Below the pieces are notes generated by a model, which was given only the letters and a program-made list of their open reading frames with translations, ran no database searches and was not told the origin of the DNA. A stretch of DNA of 64,000 nucleotides, from the NCBI RefSeq assembly GCF_002105535.1, contig NZ_CP015848.1, positions 3,390,926 to 3,454,925 on the forward strand, written 5' to 3'. The stretch comes from Magnetospirillum sp. ME-1. Its GTDB lineage: Bacteria > Pseudomonadota > Alphaproteobacteria > Rhodospirillales > Magnetospirillaceae. A program made the translations under genes and the position numbers. Of the stretch, positions 35,485 through 46,167 are shown in pieces; positions within the stretch are counted from its first letter, which is position 1; each line of letters starts with the position of its first letter.

Positions 35485-36831
35485 TCAAGCCTGTAGGGCG
35501 CGCATCTTCTCGATTTTCAACTGACCGTCCGTTTCACGGCTGTAGTTCTCATCCAATTTGGCGCCGGGATAGGCTTTCAGATTGGCTGTCCGGCCCAGGG
35601 TGTGCAGCGGCGCGCCCTCGATCTCGGCGCAGCCCGATTTCTGGCACGAATCCAGCGGCAGCGAGGCCATGTAGTCTTCCGTGTCCTGCATCTGGGCCGC
35701 CGTTTCGCCGGGCAGGCCGAAGGTGAAGGTTCCGTGCAGCGTCATGCCCACCCGCTTGATCTCGAAGGCGACCTTGCGGGCCTCTTCCAGGTTCAGCTTC
35801 TTGTTGACGATGTTGTCGACCACGTCCTGGTTGCCGCTCTCGAAGCCGATCTTGACGCCGAAGCAGCCGCTGTCCTTCATTTCCTGCCACATGCCGAAGC
35901 TGACGGTGTCGGCGCGGCACATGGCCGACCACGGCACGTTCAGCTTGCGCATGACCTTGCACATCTTCTCCACGTGGCGGTCGCCCAGGTTGAAGGTGTC
36001 GTCGTCGAAATAGATGGAGCGGAAGCCGTATTTGCCGACCAGTTCGGTGAGGAAGGCCTCCATGTAGTCGGCCGAGTACTGGCGCACGATGCGCTTGCCG
36101 CCGCCGTCCGGATCGTTGGAGGTCATGGTGGCGGGCCAGACGCAGAAGATGCATTTGTAGGGGCAGCCGCGGCTGGACAGCACCTGGGCCTGGGGGAATT
36201 GCTGGCCGTGGGGATTGGTGTCGCAGTAGCGCTGGGCGATGATGTCGTCGAAATAGGGGAAGGGGGCCGAATTCATCTCGGCCACGCTCAGCAGGTCGAA
36301 ATCCACCACGCCGTTGGCGCCGTTCAGCGCCTTGATGACGCCCTTCTCGTATTCGCCGCGCACCGTGGCCTGGATGTTGGGGGCCTCGTCCAGCAGGGCT
36401 TCGCCGTGGCTGGTGATGGGGCCGGTGACGATGAAGCGGGTCTGGGGCAGGCGCCGGGCGATCTCGGCGATCACCCCCTTGTCGTGGTCCCAGCTGGGCG
36501 AGGCGGATTCCATGACGATGTATTGGAAGCGCTCGGCCTCGAGATACTCATAATATTTATCGTAGGATTCGCGCATGGCGATGGAATCGCGGAACGCCAC
36601 CTGCGCTCCGCTCTCCCTGGCGCACCAGGTGGCGGCGTGGCCCAGGAAGAACGGATAGGGCAGGTAGGAGCCGAACTGCCATTCGTCGGGGCCATGGGGG
36701 AGATAGAAGGTGAAGGGCCAGCGCGAACCGGCCCGGACTCCGGCGCGGTGGACCAAAGCGTGGCTGCCGTTGGGCAGGGGATAGAGGGCTTGGCCTTGCC
36801 ACCACGGGGGATTGCTGAACAGGACCTTCAT
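35485..36831 (-). CDS. B12-binding-type radical SAM protein
   Basis: 448 residues. The radical SAM cluster motif is C223-x3-C227-x2-C230 in RGCPYKCIFC. The 200-residue N-terminal region has the layout of a B12-binding-like domain, though the DxHxxG cobalamin motif is not evident. Later blocks (YFDDDTFNLGDRHVEKMC, GFESGNQDVVDNIVNK, GTFTFGLPGETAAQMQDTEDY) are typical of the Elp3/MiaB-like radical SAM fold of methyltransferases and ring-forming enzymes. Such proteins often occur in polysaccharide or lipid modification loci. AAAGGAC lies before the ATG. It sits between a glycosyltransferase gene (16-base gap) and the giant repeat gene, and may methylate or otherwise modify the sugar or the protein. 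Confidence 0.8.
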   Translation of the reverse strand: MKVLFSNPPWWQGQALYPLPNGSHALVHRAGVRAGSRWPFTFYLPHGPDEWQFGSYLPYPFFLGHAATWCARESGAQVAFRDSIAMRESYDKYYEYLEAERFQYIVMESASPSWDHDKGVIAEIARRLPQTRFIVTGPITSHGEALLDEAPNIQATVRGEYEKGVIKALNGANGVVDFDLLSVAEMNSAPFPYFDDIIAQRYCDTNPHGQQFPQAQVLSSRGCPYKCIFCVWPATMTSNDPDGGGKRIVRQYSADYMEAFLTELVGKYGFRSIYFDDDTFNLGDRHVEKMCKVMRKLNVPWSAMCRADTVSFGMWQEMKDSGCFGVKIGFESGNQDVVDNIVNKKLNLEEARKVAFEIKRVGMTLHGTFTFGLPGETAAQMQDTEDYMASLPLDSCQKSGCAEIEGAPLHTLGRTANLKAYPGAKLDENYSRETDGQLKIEKMRALQA

Positions 36832-36847
36832 GGGTGACGTCCTTTCT

Positions 36848-38068
36848 TCAAGGGGCCGTTTGCCAGGACAGCAGGGTGTCCATCAGGCATTTGGCGCCGC
36901 GGGTCTCCCCCCAGCGGATGGAGGCCTGCCGGGCGAGGCCGGCCAGGCGGTCATAGTCGTCGAGGGCGGCGACGGTGGCGGCGACAACGCCGTCGGCGCT
37001 CTCTTCCCTGAATATTGTGCCGGGCTCGGCGAATTCACGGATGACCGAATGCATGGTGGTGCCCTCGGGCACCACCACCGGAATGGCGTTGGCCATGGCC
37101 TCGCTGACCACGGCGGAATAGGACGCGATGAAGCGGTTGCGGTTGTAGGGGCAGACGATCAGGTCCGACTGCTCCAGCAGGTTGGCCCACAACGTTCCGT
37201 CGGCGGCCCGTTCGTCGAGCATCAGCCGGGAATCGGCGGCCGCCATGGCGCGCAGCTCCTGCTGCTGGTCGGTCATGCCCTGGGGCTCGCCGTTATGGAC
37301 CAGGACCCGGATGTCGTCGCGCTCGGCCAGCAGGCGGGCGACGATGGCCGGGACCTTGGTGAAGCCCTTGTCGGGCCGCTGGTGCCCGAGGAAGGCCACG
37401 GTCAGCGGCCGGGCCGCGCCCCGGCGATCGAGCCGGGCGGAGATCGCCTGCTGGGGCAGCGGCAGCGTGCCGACGGGGAAGTCCAGCAGCATCTGGTACA
37501 CGGACGAGGACTGGGCGTCGAAGGTGGCCAGCCGCAGCCATTTCCGGTCGGCCTCGGACAGGGTGCGGGCGGTATAGCGGTACAGCACGGCGCGGGAATC
37601 GATTCGGGGGTCCATGGCGGTGAAACGCAGGCCGTCGGGGGTCTCCGAAACTAAAAGCCCGGGATCGGTGCCGAATTCCACCACCACCGTGGGGCGCTGG
37701 TCCTCGGGGCGCGACTGGGCCCAGCGGATCACCCCCATGAGCTGCGGCGGCTGGACCGAGTTGAAATAGAGCATGTGCTCCGGCCCGATGCCCTCGATGC
37801 GGTTCAGGTCGTCGGCCAACCCCTGGGCGACCACCTCGAAATTGGTCAGCCAGCCGCACACCGGGTCGGTGTCGTAAAGCCCGTAGGTGTGGAAGCGGAA
37901 CCACGGCACCGCCGCCAGCTCGTCGCGCAAGTCGGGTTCCATCCCGGCGTGGCCGAAGATGGCGCAGGGGATGTCGCGACCGCGCAATTCCACCGCGATG
38001 TGGCGGGCCGAATTGGCGTGGTGGCCAAGGTTGTTCATCAGTCCGGTGTCGAAATAGACCAGCATCAT
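36848..38068 (-). CDS. Glycosyltransferase, GT4/GT1-like
   Basis: 406 residues. The C-terminal half has the GT-B retaining pattern: [17 protein letters not shown] (start of the nucleotide-binding domain), then a Glu-rich segment [26 protein letters not shown], equivalent to the E-x7-E region of family GT4. The N-terminal half is a loosely conserved acceptor domain starting with [20 protein letters not shown]. No membrane helix. The ATG at 38068 overlaps the stop of the upstream epimerase gene (ATGA), so it is translated together with it. Donor and acceptor sugars are unknown. Confidence 0.75.
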   Translation of the reverse strand: MMLVYFDTGLMNNLGHHANSARHIAVELRGRDIPCAIFGHAGMEPDLRDELAAVPWFRFHTYGLYDTDPVCGWLTNFEVVAQGLADDLNRIEGIGPEHMLYFNSVQPPQLMGVIRWAQSRPEDQRPTVVVEFGTDPGLLVSETPDGLRFTAMDPRIDSRAVLYRYTARTLSEADRKWLRLATFDAQSSSVYQMLLDFPVGTLPLPQQAISARLDRRGAARPLTVAFLGHQRPDKGFTKVPAIVARLLAERDDIRVLVHNGEPQGMTDQQQELRAMAAADSRLMLDERAADGTLWANLLEQSDLIVCPYNRNRFIASYSAVVSEAMANAIPVVVPEGTTMHSVIREFAEPGTIFREESADGVVAATVAALDDYDRLAGLARQASIRWGETRGAKCLMDTLLSWQTAP

Positions 38069-39147
38069 CCGACCTTCCCGCTCCGCGCCAGCCGTTCCGC
38101 CATGGCGTCATGAATCTCGGCCAGGATGCGTCGGATGTCGTAGGTGAAATTCCAGCCGGGGTAATCGGCCTTGAAGCGCTCGACGCTGCTGATCCACCAG
38201 ATGTGGTCGCCGACGCGGTTGGTGTCGGAATAGGTCCAGTTCATGGGCCGCCCGGTCAGTTCCTCGCACATGGCGATGGCTTCGAGCATGGAGCAGTTGG
38301 AGTGGCGTGCTCCGCCCATGTTGTAGACCGCCCCCGATTTCGGCGCCTGGAAGACGTGCCAGAAGGCGTTGACCAGATCGGCGGAATGGATGTTGTCCCT
38401 GACCTGCTTGCCCTTGTAGCCGAGCACCGTATAGGGATCGCCGGTGACGGCGCACTTGACCAGATAGGACAGGAAGCCGTGCAACTGGGCGCCCGAATGG
38501 CCGGGACCGGTCAGGCAGCCGCCGCGGAAACAGGCGGTCTTCATGCCGAAATAGCGGCCGTATTCCTGGACCAGCAGGTCGCCGGCCACCTTGGATACTC
38601 CGAACAGCGAGTGGGTGCAGGCATCGATGGACATGCTCTCGTCGATGCCGTGCTTGGCCCAGGGATGGCTGGGCTCCAGCTCCCAGCGGGTGTCCATTTC
38701 CACCAGCGGCAGGGCGTTGGGCGTGTCGCCATAGACCTTGTTGGTGCTGCAATGGATGAAGCAGGCGTCGGGGCAATGCTTGCGCACCGCCTCCAGCAGC
38801 ACCAGGGTGCCGTTGGCGTTGACGGTGAAGTCCACCAGCGGCTCCTTGGCCGCCCAGTCGTGGGAGGGCTGGGCCGCGGTGTGGACCACCGCCTGGATGT
38901 CCTTGCCGTAGCGGACGAAGATGGCGTCGATGGCGGCGGCGTCGCGGATGTCGGCCTCGCAATCCACATAGCCCTTGAGGTCGCGCCGCAATTCGCCGCG
39001 CGCCCAGGCGGTGCTGGCCGTCTCGCCGAAGAAATAGCGGCGCATGTCGTTGTCGATACCGACCACGGTAAAGCCGCGGGCGCCGAAGAAGCGGGTCGCT
39101 TCGGCGCCGATCAGCCCTCCCGAACCGGTAATGATGACGACGCTCAT
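38065..39147 (-). CDS. NAD-dependent epimerase/dehydratase, CDP-tyvelose epimerase-like
   Basis: 360 residues of the extended SDR type: [17 protein letters not shown] for NAD, and [15 protein letters not shown] with the catalytic Ser/Thr region. The blocks [20 protein letters not shown] and [17 protein letters not shown] resemble CDP-paratose 2-epimerase (RfbE) relatives. In the usual YxxxK position the sequence reads SLFGVSK, with Phe in place of Tyr. I recall relatives of this subgroup that also have Phe, so it may be a subgroup feature. It acts on a nucleotide-linked hexose and is coupled to the glycosyltransferase gene that follows. Confidence 0.8.
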   Translation of the reverse strand: MSVVIITGSGGLIGAEATRFFGARGFTVVGIDNDMRRYFFGETASTAWARGELRRDLKGYVDCEADIRDAAAIDAIFVRYGKDIQAVVHTAAQPSHDWAAKEPLVDFTVNANGTLVLLEAVRKHCPDACFIHCSTNKVYGDTPNALPLVEMDTRWELEPSHPWAKHGIDESMSIDACTHSLFGVSKVAGDLLVQEYGRYFGMKTACFRGGCLTGPGHSGAQLHGFLSYLVKCAVTGDPYTVLGYKGKQVRDNIHSADLVNAFWHVFQAPKSGAVYNMGGARHSNCSMLEAIAMCEELTGRPMNWTYSDTNRVGDHIWWISSVERFKADYPGWNFTYDIRRILAEIHDAMAERLARSGKVG

Positions 39148-39166
39148 GGTTCCCCCCCCCGGCGGC

Positions 39167-40237
39167 TCAGGCGAACATCGGGGCCAGCATGGCCCGGTGT
39201 TCCAGCAGCCAGGCGTGGATGTCGCCCAGCACGGTTTCGACGCTGCGCCTCGGCGTCCAGCCGCTGGCTTCGGTGATGGCGGTGTTGTCGGTGACGTAAT
39301 AGGGGACGTCGGCGTCGCGGGTTTGGGGATCCGAGCCCAGCGCCACCTCGCATCCCGAGATGCGGCGGCAATGCGCGGTCAGCTCGCGCAGCGAGAGGCA
39401 GACGCCCGGGCCGCCGCCCACGTTGAAGACCCCCTGGGAAAAACGCTCCAGGTCGGCCATCTGCAACCGCACCAGATCATAAAGATCGTCCACGTGCAGG
39501 ATGTCGCGCACCTGGCGGCCGTGGCCGCCGAAGCCCATGTAGCCCAGCGGGCCGCCGAACACGTGCCGCGCCATCCACAAGACGATGACGCCCTGGTCCA
39601 CCTTGCCCATCTGCCAGGGGCCGGTCAGCACGCCGCAGCGGTTGATCACCGCCTTCAGGCCGTAAAGCGCCCGATATTCCTCGATCAGCAGTTCGGAGGC
39701 CAGCTTGGTGGCGCCGTAGATGGAGCGGCTGCCCGACAGGGGGAAGTCGGCCGAAATGCCGGCTTCTGACCAGCCCGGTCCTTGGGCGCCCGGCGGAATC
39801 GCCAGACGCTCGCCCCGTTCCTCGAGCGGAATGGCCCGCAATCCGGCGATGGGATAGACCCGGCTGGTGGACAGGAACACCATGGCGGCCCCTGAGCGCC
39901 GGGCATATTCCAGGCAGTTCACCGTGCCCAGCAGGTTGGTGTTGACCACATAGGCGGGGTTGCCGTCATAGCCGGCATGGACGCTGGGCTCGGCCGAGCA
40001 TTCGATCACCAGGTCGGCGGGACCCAGCGCGGCCAGATCCTCGGCGCAACGCACGTCGCCGTGCTCGAACCCGACGCCGCCCCGGCGCAGGCGCGTCAAG
40101 GTCAGTTCGCTGCCGCGGCGCTTGAGATTGTCGAAGGCCACCACCTCGGCATCGCCCATGTCGCGCTTCAGCGCCATGGCGATATTCGAGCCGACGAACC
40201 CCGCTCCACCCGTTACGACTATTCTTGTCCGGTTCAT
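39167..40237 (-). CDS. NAD-dependent sugar epimerase/dehydratase
   Basis: 356 residues from the ATG at 40237, chosen because the Rossmann motif [16 protein letters not shown] then starts at residue 4 as in relatives; an in-frame ATG at 40279 would add 14 residues. Extended SDR with LSTSRVYPI and a normal catalytic SIYGATK (Tyr-x3-Lys), then [19 protein letters not shown] and [17 protein letters not shown]. It resembles nucleotide-sugar dehydratases/epimerases that work with the downstream RfbE-like enzyme. It is the first gene of the minus-strand cluster; the 261 bases before it contain an AT-rich stretch near 40340-40420. Confidence 0.8.
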   Translation of the reverse strand: MNRTRIVVTGGAGFVGSNIAMALKRDMGDAEVVAFDNLKRRGSELTLTRLRRGGVGFEHGDVRCAEDLAALGPADLVIECSAEPSVHAGYDGNPAYVVNTNLLGTVNCLEYARRSGAAMVFLSTSRVYPIAGLRAIPLEERGERLAIPPGAQGPGWSEAGISADFPLSGSRSIYGATKLASELLIEEYRALYGLKAVINRCGVLTGPWQMGKVDQGVIVLWMARHVFGGPLGYMGFGGHGRQVRDILHVDDLYDLVRLQMADLERFSQGVFNVGGGPGVCLSLRELTAHCRRISGCEVALGSDPQTRDADVPYYVTDNTAITEASGWTPRRSVETVLGDIHAWLLEHRAMLAPMFA

Positions 40238-40498
40238 GCTGGAGGGCTCTGAATCATGGCCGGTGATTCTTCCGGCCAAGGTTGAAACTCGTCTTTATCG
40301 CCCCGCAATCCATAAGACTTCATTAAGTGGGTGAAATGGGCATGATTGGAATAATGCCAATTTCAATGTGGGTATTTTGGTAATTCGGTACCGGTATGCG
40401 TATTTTGCATCGGCACATGCGAATTGGTCGATTCTCGGCTCCCCTTGGCCGCCGTAAGGTGGGGGCAAGCGAAAAACATCAAGACCGAGGACCCCGCC

Positions 40499-40672
40499 AT
40501 GACCCTGCACCAGCTGACCCACTCCGCCACATTCGAGTTCGACTTCCGCCTGGGCGACATGGTGCGCCGCGTGGTCGCCAGGCTCCGGGGCTTCGCCGCC
40601 GCCCGCCGCCTCGAGCGCGAGCTGGCCATGCTCGACCACCGCGAGATCGCCGATCTGGCGTGCCGCCGCTAG
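40499..40672 (+). CDS. DUF1127 small protein
   Basis: 57 residues from an ATG at 40499. The last 35 residues (VVARLRGFAAARRLERELAMLDHREIADLACRR) match the DUF1127 pattern: basic helix, then Leu-x-x-Leu-x-Asp-[HR]-x-[LI]-x-Asp-[IL]. DUF1127 proteins of alphaproteobacteria are small basic proteins, some linked to RNA metabolism and phosphate or stress responses. GAGGA precedes the start, and an intrinsic terminator lies 40 bases downstream, so it is a single-gene unit. An imperfect dyad TTGGAATAATGCCAA near 40347 may be a regulatory site. Confidence 0.75.
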   Translation: MTLHQLTHSATFEFDFRLGDMVRRVVARLRGFAAARRLERELAMLDHREIADLACRR

Positions 40673-40711
40673 GACTATCCCTTTCGCGTTCATCCTCCCC
40701 AGGATGACCTT

Positions 40712-40747
40712 AGGCCGGTTCCCTCGACGGGATCCGGCCTTTTCTTT
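40712..40747 (+). terminator. Intrinsic terminator after the DUF1127 gene
   Basis: AGGCCGG at 40712-40718 pairs with CCGGCCT at 40734-40740 around a 15-base loop that can pair further (TCCC/GGGA), followed by TTTCTTT. Confidence 0.75.
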
Positions 40748-40805
40748 GGCCGCCGCCGCGACGCCGGGTTAGAATCGCCGCTTGCCGTGTTTCGAGCGGG
40801 GATAC

Positions 40806-42122
40806 ATGAGCGACCAGGATTTCCTTGCCGTCCTGCAACAGGGCTATCAGGCCCTCAACGAGAGGCGGATCGCCGACGCGGCGCTCCTGCTCGATCCGCT
40901 GATCGCCGCCCGTCCGGACGAGCCCAACCTGCGGCGTCTGGCCGTCCTTCTGGATTTCGGCCGGGGCCGGACGGAGGAGGCTGCCGCGGCCCTGCTGGCC
41001 CTGGGACGCGAGGCGCCCGCAGACCAGTGGGTCTGGGCGACCCTGCTGCAGCATCTCGCCGAGGCGGGGCAGGGGACGAGGGCCATCGCGCTGTGCCGCC
41101 AGGCCCTGGCCGCCCATCCGGAGATGACCGACGTGATCCGGCGGGTGGCGGCGGCGGCGATCCGGCTGGGCGATTACGACACGGTCCGGCGCATGGTGGC
41201 CCTGGGGCCGGCGGGCGATCCCGCTCTGCGCTATTATCTCGGCAATCTGGTGCTGCGGAGCGGCGACTGGGCGGGCGGGTTCGAGCTTTACGAGAACCGC
41301 TGGGCGGCCGAAGGCGCCGAACGCTTCCAGCCCGACTGGACCGGCGCGCCCGGTCCCACCGGCATCCTGCTGGTCTACGACGAGCAGGGCCTGGGCGACA
41401 CCCTGCAGTTCCTGCGCTACCTGCCGGCATTGAAGCGGCGGTTCGGGGGGCGGGTGGTGCTGCGCGTGCAGGAGCCGCTGGCGCCGCTGGTGGAGGGCTT
41501 GGCCGATCAGGTGATTTTGCGCGGCCAGCCCGCCGATGTGATCGTCAGGCCGCCGGGCACCACCTCCATATCCTGCACGCCGCTGATGTCGGCGCCCTGG
41601 CTGCTGAACCGCCTGGGCGAGGCGGTCGGCATCGCCTCGGCCCCCTATTACCGGCCGCCGGCTTCCCTGGTGGAGAAGGGCGCCGCCCTGCTGGGGCCGA
41701 AGGGCGGCCGCCCCAGGGTGGGGCTGGTGTGGAGGGGCGTGTCCCGCTCGGTTCCCTTCGCCATGCTGGCCCCCCTGCTCGATGACGGGCGGGTGGAGTG
41801 GATCAGCCTGCAATACGCCGAGCCGTCGGGACATCAGGCCTTGCGCGATACCACGGGGGGGAACGGGCTGGAGCAGGTGGCGGGGCTGTGCCCCCATCTC
41901 GACCTGGTGGTGACGGTGGACACCGCCACCGCCCATCTGGCCGCGTCCCAGGGCATTCCCACCTGGATCATGCTCGACAAGGTGTGCTGCTGGCGCTGGA
42001 CCGACAGGGGCGAGACCAGCGAGTGGTACGACAGCGTCCGGCTGTTCCGCCAGGAGGTCCAGGGCGACTGGCCGGGCGTGGTCGCCCGGATCGGGGCCGC
42101 CCTGGGCGAAAGGTTCAGCTAG
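40806..42122 (+). CDS. TPR protein with GT9-like glycosyltransferase domain
   Basis: 438 residues from the ATG at 40806. The N-terminal 170 residues are TPR-like helices (LQQGYQALNERRIADAALLLDP). The rest shows the ADP-heptose/GT9-like pattern seen in many TPR proteins of alphaproteobacteria: LLVYDEQGLGDTLQFLRYLPAL, RPRVGLVWRG, and DLVVTVDTATAHLAASQGIPTWIML with CCWRW. The function is presumably transfer of a sugar to a surface or protein acceptor. It is not in an operon. Its 3' end overlaps the convergent rsmB gene by eight bases. Confidence 0.75.
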   Translation: MSDQDFLAVLQQGYQALNERRIADAALLLDPLIAARPDEPNLRRLAVLLDFGRGRTEEAAAALLALGREAPADQWVWATLLQHLAEAGQGTRAIALCRQALAAHPEMTDVIRRVAAAAIRLGDYDTVRRMVALGPAGDPALRYYLGNLVLRSGDWAGGFELYENRWAAEGAERFQPDWTGAPGPTGILLVYDEQGLGDTLQFLRYLPALKRRFGGRVVLRVQEPLAPLVEGLADQVILRGQPADVIVRPPGTTSISCTPLMSAPWLLNRLGEAVGIASAPYYRPPASLVEKGAALLGPKGGRPRVGLVWRGVSRSVPFAMLAPLLDDGRVEWISLQYAEPSGHQALRDTTGGNGLEQVAGLCPHLDLVVTVDTATAHLAASQGIPTWIMLDKVCCWRWTDRGETSEWYDSVRLFRQEVQGDWPGVVARIGAALGERFS

Positions 42123-43446
42123 CCTTTTCCAGCACGGCGGCGAAGAAGCCGTCGGTGCCGTGGGCCAGGGGCGACAGCCGCAGCCAGGGACCCGGCACCG
42201 GGCAGGGCGTGCCCGCCAGCTCACCCAAGATTTCCGGCCAGATCTCCGGCACCGGGACCGGGCGGTAATCGGGATGGGCGGCGAGGAAGGCCTCGACGCG
42301 GTCCTCGTTTTCCTCGCGCATGATGGAGCAGGTGGCGTAGACCAGCCGCCCGCCCGGCTTGGTCAGCCGCGCCGCGCTTTCTAAGATGGCGCCCTGGCGG
42401 GCCACCAGTTCCAGCAGGTCGGTCTCGGAAAACTGCCACTTGGCGTCGGGATTGCGGCGCCAGGTGCCGGTGCCGGTGCACGGCGCGTCCACCAGCACCC
42501 GGTCGAAGGACCCGGCCGAGCGCTTGATCCACTTGTCGGATTCGCCCTCGATCACCCGGCGGGTGACGTTGTGGACGCCGGCCCGGCGCAGGCGGTCCTG
42601 GGCGCGGTCGACCCGCCACTCGGCCACGTCGCAGGCCACCAGGCGCCCCTTGTTCTGCATGGAGGCGGCCAGCGCCAGGGTCTTGCCTCCGGCGCCGGCG
42701 CAGTAATCCACCACCGCCTGTCCCGGCTTGGGATCGGTGAGCAGGGCGACCAACTGCGAGCCCTCGTCCTGCACCTCGATCAGGCCGTTACGCCAGGCCT
42801 GGACCTGAACCAGGGGCACGCGGGCGTAAAGGCGCAGGCCGATGGGCGAGAGCGCGGTGGGTTCGGACTTGATGCCTTCCTTGGCCAGGGCGCGGATGGC
42901 TTCTTCGCGCGTCGCCTTCAAGGTGTTGACCCGCAGGTCCAGGGGCGCCTCGTCGCGCATGGCGCCCATCTCGGAATCCAGCCGCTCGCCGAACAGGGCG
43001 GCGAGGCGCTGCGTCATCCATTCGGGGTACTCGCCGCGCACATGGGGCGGCATGTCGCGGTGGAACAGGCTCTTTTGTCCCGCCAGCATGTCCAGCACCC
43101 GGCGCTCGGGCGGCTCGGGCGGATAGGCGGAATGGGGGCCCTTAAACAGGTCGGGCTCGGGCCGGACGCCCTCGAACACCATGTCGGCCAGCACGCGGGC
43201 GCGGGCTCCGCCCTTGCCGTCGGCATCGGGGCGCTCGGGATGGTCCAGATGCTCCAGCCACCAGTCGAGGCGGGCACGGCGGCGCAGAACGCGCCACACC
43301 GTCTCGGCCACGGCGCGGCGATCCTTGGCGCCGATGTAGCGGCGCTGCTTGAAATAGAACGATGCCACCGAATCGGCCGGCTTGGCCGACTTCTCGATTT
43401 CGGAAAGCACCTCGATGGCGGCCTGAAGGCGTGCGGCGGGAGTCAT
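42115..43446 (-). CDS. rsmB: RsmB/NOP-family rRNA (cytosine-5) methyltransferase
   Basis: 443 residues. The N-terminal RRYIGAKDRRAVAETVWRVL is a NusB-like segment. The SAM-binding DYCAGAGGKTLALAASM lies near residue 255, motif IV reads VLVDAPCTGTGTWRRNPD, and motif VI, YATCSI, carries the catalytic Cys; both cysteines of the m5C methyltransferase mechanism are present. It likely methylates 16S rRNA C967, though other RsmB/NOP relatives cannot be excluded. The start codon lies inside a perfect 10-bp-arm hairpin (43445-43480), which could limit translation. It is followed downstream by a convergent gene; guaB lies nearby as in many alphaproteobacteria. Confidence 0.85.
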   Translation of the reverse strand: MTPAARLQAAIEVLSEIEKSAKPADSVASFYFKQRRYIGAKDRRAVAETVWRVLRRRARLDWWLEHLDHPERPDADGKGGARARVLADMVFEGVRPEPDLFKGPHSAYPPEPPERRVLDMLAGQKSLFHRDMPPHVRGEYPEWMTQRLAALFGERLDSEMGAMRDEAPLDLRVNTLKATREEAIRALAKEGIKSEPTALSPIGLRLYARVPLVQVQAWRNGLIEVQDEGSQLVALLTDPKPGQAVVDYCAGAGGKTLALAASMQNKGRLVACDVAEWRVDRAQDRLRRAGVHNVTRRVIEGESDKWIKRSAGSFDRVLVDAPCTGTGTWRRNPDAKWQFSETDLLELVARQGAILESAARLTKPGGRLVYATCSIMREENEDRVEAFLAAHPDYRPVPVPEIWPEILGELAGTPCPVPGPWLRLSPLAHGTDGFFAAVLEKAS

Positions 43447-43561
43447 ACCGGCGAAACTTTGTCCTGAGAATCGCCGGTATCAGCCGCCATTGCGGCGGCG
43501 GCCAAGCGCCCGGAGGGGCGCGCCCGGCGAGGGGCAATAGGGCGAGCCGATTCGGCTCGCC
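43445..43561. repeat. Hairpin array at the rsmB start
   Basis: Four consecutive stems: ATACCGGCGA/TCGCCGGTAT (43445-43454 with 43471-43480, perfect and covering the rsmB start codon), CAGCCGCCATTGCGGCGGC, GCGCCCGGAGGGGCGC, and a perfect stem at 43541-43561 (GGCGAGCCGA with TCGGCTCGCC). The style resembles the element at 16967-17202. Confidence 0.6.
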
Positions 43562-43698
43562 AGCACAAGGCCCGATAGATGCGGCAATTCCGCCCGCACT
43601 GCAAGCCCCGCATGCCCCCTGGACGGGAGGCTGCGTTGACAGGATCGGTGGGGCGGGTATCTAGTTTTCGCCGATTAATCTCATTGGACTAAATCGAG

Positions 43699-44607
43699 AT
43701 GACCGTGATCCGCGCCCTTCTGCTCCTGGTTCTCGCCCTGGCCCCGGCTGTCGCCCAGGCCGGGCCGGAAGCCACCCTGGACAAGGTCAGGCGGACCGGA
43801 ACCCTGGTTCTCGGCGTGCGCGAGGCCTCGTATCCGCTGTCCTATCTCGACGGCGCGAAGCAGCCCATCGGCTATCACGTGGACATCTGCCGCGGCATTG
43901 CCCTGGCGGTGAAGTCCCATCTCGGCCTGGCCGCCCTCGAGGTGCGCACCGAGGTGGTAACCTCGAAGACCCGTATTCCGCGCATGGTGGAGGGCGCCAT
44001 CGACCTGGAATGCGGCTCGACCACCAACAACGCCGCCCGCCAGGCCCTGGTGGCCTTCGCGCCGACCACCTATGTGGCTTCGGTGCGCATCGCGGTGAAG
44101 AAGTCGGCCAGCATCACCAAACTGGCCCAACTGGACGGCAAGACGGTGGTGACCACCGCCGGAGCCACCAGCGTGCAACTGCTGAAGGCCCGGCTCCAGG
44201 GGCGCAACATCAAGGTGGCCGAGGCGTTCGGCAATGACCACGCCGATTCGTTCAGGATGCTGGAAAGCGATCAGGCCGCCGCCTTCGTCATGGACGACAA
44301 CCTGCTGGCCGGACTGATCGCCAGCTCGGCCGCGCCCAAGGACTACGAGATCCTGCCCCAGACTCTGAACACCGAGCCCATCGCCATCATGCTGCGCAAG
44401 GGGGACCCCGCCTTCAAGGCGCTGGTGGACCAGACGGTCAAGGCCATGATGGCCTCGGGCGAGGTGGGGCGGCTTTACGCCAAGTGGTTCCTCTCGCCCA
44501 TTCCGCCTATGAACGCGGCGCTGAACTTCCCCATGAGCCCGGTGCTGGCCAGCCTGATCAAGTTCCCCGGCGACGACCCGGCCGAGGCCTTCAGGCCGGA
44601 GGAATGA
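43699..44607 (+). CDS. Periplasmic amino-acid-binding protein (SBP_bac_3, glutamate/aspartate type)
   Basis: 302 residues with a clear signal peptide (MTVIRALLLLVLALAPAVAQ, cleavage after AQA near residue 22). The fold shows TLVLGVREASYPLSYLDG, GYHVDICRGIA, RIPRMVEGAIDLECGSTTNN and TAGATSVQLLKAR, which resemble GltI-like binding proteins of polar amino-acid ABC transporters. No permease or ATPase gene is adjacent, so it may be an orphan that shares a transporter encoded elsewhere, or a sensory binding protein. It converges with guaB, with 23 bases between the stops. Confidence 0.85.
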   Translation: MTVIRALLLLVLALAPAVAQAGPEATLDKVRRTGTLVLGVREASYPLSYLDGAKQPIGYHVDICRGIALAVKSHLGLAALEVRTEVVTSKTRIPRMVEGAIDLECGSTTNNAARQALVAFAPTTYVASVRIAVKKSASITKLAQLDGKTVVTTAGATSVQLLKARLQGRNIKVAEAFGNDHADSFRMLESDQAAAFVMDDNLLAGLIASSAAPKDYEILPQTLNTEPIAIMLRKGDPAFKALVDQTVKAMMASGEVGRLYAKWFLSPIPPMNAALNFPMSPVLASLIKFPGDDPAEAFRPEE

Positions 44608-44630
44608 GGGGGCGAGCCCCCCCCTGACCG

Positions 44631-46115
<1,485 letters not shown>

Positions 46116-46167
46116 TTAGTGGCGCGCCATCATACACATTCGATGGGCCGGCTCAAGCCCAGCTTAA

